Assembly: GCF_003602275.1 (NCBI RefSeq)
Contig: NZ_QZVT01000015.1
Coordinates: 1 to 53,691, forward strand
DNA from: Arthrobacter cheniae
GTDB lineage: Bacteria; Actinomycetota; Actinomycetes; Actinomycetales; Micrococcaceae
Direction of reading: 5' to 3'
Length of the DNA stretch: 53,691 nucleotides
In this document: piece after piece, positions 52,308 to 53,691 of the stretch
Layout of the letters: the number at the start of each line of letters is the position of its first letter
Position numbering within the stretch: position 1 is the stretch's first letter
Translations under genes and position numbers: made by a program
The notes under the pieces: generated by a model
What the model was told of the DNA's origin: nothing
What the model saw: the letters and a program-made list of their open reading frames with translations, nothing else
The model's database searches: none

Positions 52308-52958
52308 TCAGGAGGCTGGCTTGATTTCGCTCTCGACGACCCATTTGTGATTGCTCATCGTCATGCCGTTCGCGTCGACGTCGACCACGTACACGGTCTC
52401 GGCGGTCGAGCTGTCGATCATGGCCTTCGCCCCGCTCATACCGGTCATGTGTTCGGCGTTGAGCACCACCTCCATACCGTCGGCCAAAGGCGCGTTGCCG
52501 GCGTTGTCGAGCTCCTCATGGACGACCCACCGATGATCGACAACCGGGTGCCCACCGGTGGTGGGCGTGTAGCTCACCGAGTAGGTCGTGGTGTCGAAAG
52601 CACCGGAGATAACCGCGTCCGCCCCCTTCATGCCCGGCATGTGGTCGGCGGTGAGGATGACTTTCGTGCCCACCGGGTACGTCGGGTTGGTAGCGGGCCT
52701 GATTCCCTCGGGGGCCCGGCCGCCGTCCGGAGCGTGCTCGTGTCCTGCCATGCCGCCCGCTTCCTGCCCGGCCTCGTTCATGCCCCGGTCGTGAGTGCCC
52801 ATGTCGTCCTGCCCTTCGCTGTGATCTTTCATCCCGCTCGTGTCCTGCCACGCCGCTACGACGCTGTCCGGGACGACGACGCCGGCGAGCCCGTAGGCCG
52901 CGCTGAACGCCACCACCAACCCGGCACCGTAGAGCGCAAGCCGTGCCGGAGCCTTCAT
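52308..52958 (-). CDS. YdhK-like DUF1541 protein, membrane-anchored
   Basis: 216 residues. One N-terminal membrane helix (LALYGAGLVVAFSAAYGLAG), then a His/Met/Asp-rich extracellular stretch (GMKDHSEGQDDMGTHDRGMN) and two DUF1541 repeats: GTKVILTADHMPGMKGADAV ... VDHRWVVHEEL and MEVVLNAEHMTGMSGAKAMI ... NHKWVVESEI. HM..M motifs are suited to Cu/Ag binding outside the cell. Its ATG shares one base with the CopZ stop (TGATG), so the two are translationally linked. Confidence 0.85.
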   Translation of the reverse strand: MKAPARLALYGAGLVVAFSAAYGLAGVVVPDSVVAAWQDTSGMKDHSEGQDDMGTHDRGMNEAGQEAGGMAGHEHAPDGGRAPEGIRPATNPTYPVGTKVILTADHMPGMKGADAVISGAFDTTTYSVSYTPTTGGHPVVDHRWVVHEELDNAGNAPLADGMEVVLNAEHMTGMSGAKAMIDSSTAETVYVVDVDANGMTMSNHKWVVESEIKPAS

Positions 52959-53170
52959 CAGGCCCGCACCGCCGAGTAACCGGCTTCCGTCACCGCAGCC
53001 AGCACCTTCTCGTCATCGATCCCATCCGCTCCGGTGATGACGAGCTTGCCCGTCTGCGCGCTGACCTGGATGTCCTCGACGCCCGGGACCGCGGCAACCT
53101 CCTCACGGACCGACATCTCGCAGTGCCCGCAGGTCATTCCCGTCACCTTGTACTCGTTCACAGCCAACAC
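52958..53170 (-). CDS. copZ: Copper chaperone CopZ-like HMA protein
   Basis: 70 residues from TTG 53170, with GAGG at the right distance; GTG 53164 is an alternative. Ferredoxin-like HMA fold: YKVTGMTCGHCEMSVREEVA with the Cys pair in MTCGHC, then IQVSAQTGKLVITGADGID. Delivers Cu(I) to the ATPase in the same operon. Lies directly behind the CsoR-type operators. Confidence 0.9.
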   Translation of the reverse strand: MLAVNEYKVTGMTCGHCEMSVREEVAAVPGVEDIQVSAQTGKLVITGADGIDDEKVLAAVTEAGYSAVRA

Positions 53171-53185
53171 ATCCTCTTCTCCGTC

Positions 53186-53202
53186 ATACCCCTGGGGGGT
53201 AT
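53186..53202. promoter_or_regulatory. CsoR-type operator 1
   Basis: ATACCCCTGGGGGGTAT. Same 17-bp shape as operators 2 and 3. It lies between the copZ promoter and its start. Confidence 0.7.
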
Positions 53203-53219
53203 CTAGTGAAAATAACGCT

Positions 53220-53236
53220 ATACCCCTCCCGGGTAT
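53220..53236 (-). promoter_or_regulatory. CsoR-type operator 2 in copZ promoter
   Basis: ATACCCCTCCCGGGTAT. On the minus strand a TTTGCG at 53245-53240 and a TATAGC at 53222-53217 have 17-bp spacing, so the operator fills the spacer of the copZ-ydhK-copA promoter. Confidence 0.7.
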
Positions 53237-53320
53237 TTCCGCAAAGTGAGGGGCACGCTGCTGCCGCTGAGGCGTCCTGCCAAGAAAGTGCTGAAAGGCA
53301 GTCCAACACTCTCTTGACTT

Positions 53321-53337
53321 ATACCCCCGGGGGGTAT
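53321..53337 (+). promoter_or_regulatory. CsoR-type operator 3 in plus-strand promoter
   Basis: ATACCCCCGGGGGGTAT, palindromic. TTGACT (53314-53319) and TATAGG/TAGGTT (53335-53342) flank it, so repressor binding would block the plus-strand promoter. Confidence 0.75.
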
Positions 53338-53507
53338 AGGTTCTGGGGTACCTGAAAAGTTGTCTCCCTCACGAGGGATATACACAGTGATGGTCTGACC
53401 GCGCACCTGCACCCATCAAGGCTCCCAATAGGACCTGACCTCCAGCAGGAGCCTCTCCCGTATAGGCGACACCGCCTGCACCTCACATCGCACTCAGGAG
53501 ACCGATC

Positions 53508-53691
53508 ATGAACGCAACACCCAACACGACGATGACCCTCACGGACATCAGCACGACCGTTGCCACAGGTGACACCGCATCCGCCGGCGGGTCATGTGGG
53601 TGCTGCGCACCCCAGCAGGCCACCCCGAACCAGCCATCACGTGAGACTGCAGTGTCGGCCGACTACTCGGTGAGCGGCCTGACCTGCGGTT
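53508..53691 (+). CDS. Metal chaperone/transport protein, N-terminal part (partial)
   Basis: 61 codons from ATG 53508 (RBS CAGGAG), running off the window. Cys-rich leader GGSCGCCAPQQ, a Pro/Gln linker, then YSVSGLTCG, the start of an HMA domain whose CxxC would follow outside the window. Copper chaperones of actinobacteria with such leaders are known. Divergent from the copZ operon under the CsoR-type operators. Confidence 0.75.
   Translation, partial: MNATPNTTMTLTDISTTVATGDTASAGGSCGCCAPQQATPNQPSRETAVSADYSVSGLTCG

Overview
The window is high-GC DNA from a Gram-positive actinobacterium. GTG and TTG starts are common, Tat-exported phosphatases and lipoproteins are present, and families such as DUF2254, DUF6194, YunG, DUF664/DinB and a CsoR-type copper region point to this phylum. 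Micrococcales is my best guess, inferred from gene content only. No tRNA, rRNA, CRISPR array or phage structural gene was seen.

Layout. 1-10 kb: the tail of a metallophosphoesterase, a pentapeptide-repeat protein, a DUF2254 membrane protein, a peptidase M23 remnant, an acidic tandem-repeat ORF, a DUF2200 pair, a TetR/PH-like pair, and an HTH plus PEP-utilising phosphotransferase locus whose C-terminal winged-helix part has its own internal ribosome binding site. 10-19 kb: small accessory genes (FAD monooxygenase, GNAT, cysteine desulfurase-like enzyme, ankyrin lipoprotein) and a 623-residue multi-domain protein of unknown function. 19-27 kb: two Tat-exported phosphatases, PhoD-like and PhoX-like, each with PHO-box-like repeats upstream and each apparently starting at an ATC codon; between them lie an AhpD/CMD pair and a LacI-like protein without a DNA-binding domain. 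27-34 kb: a VOC/DinB/YCII cluster, a frameshifted Tn3-type resolvase with a possible res site, a debris field, a beta-propeller-like lipoprotein, and a broken module built around a DUF4365 protein.

34-49 kb is an accessory-gene toolbox: two MFS exporters (one divergent from an ArsR-type regulator), GNATs, NUDIX, SnoaL, MarR, a methyltransferase/YunG/tyrosine-phosphatase operon and several single-mutation pseudogenes. 49.2-49.9 kb holds an IclR remnant joined to an EmrB-type MFS remnant. 50-53.7 kb is a copper-homeostasis region: P1B ATPase, YdhK-like DUF1541 protein and CopZ chaperone on the minus strand, divergent from a second metal-chaperone gene, with three 17-bp CsoR-type operators between them.

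Two themes stand out. Many genes are broken by a nonsense codon, frameshift or truncation. Short related sequences are scattered across the window: a palindromic repeat seen at five places, a 68-bp repeat seen twice, and three copies of one GNAT tail. Together these suggest a recombination-prone accessory region, though part of the frameshift load could be assembly error.
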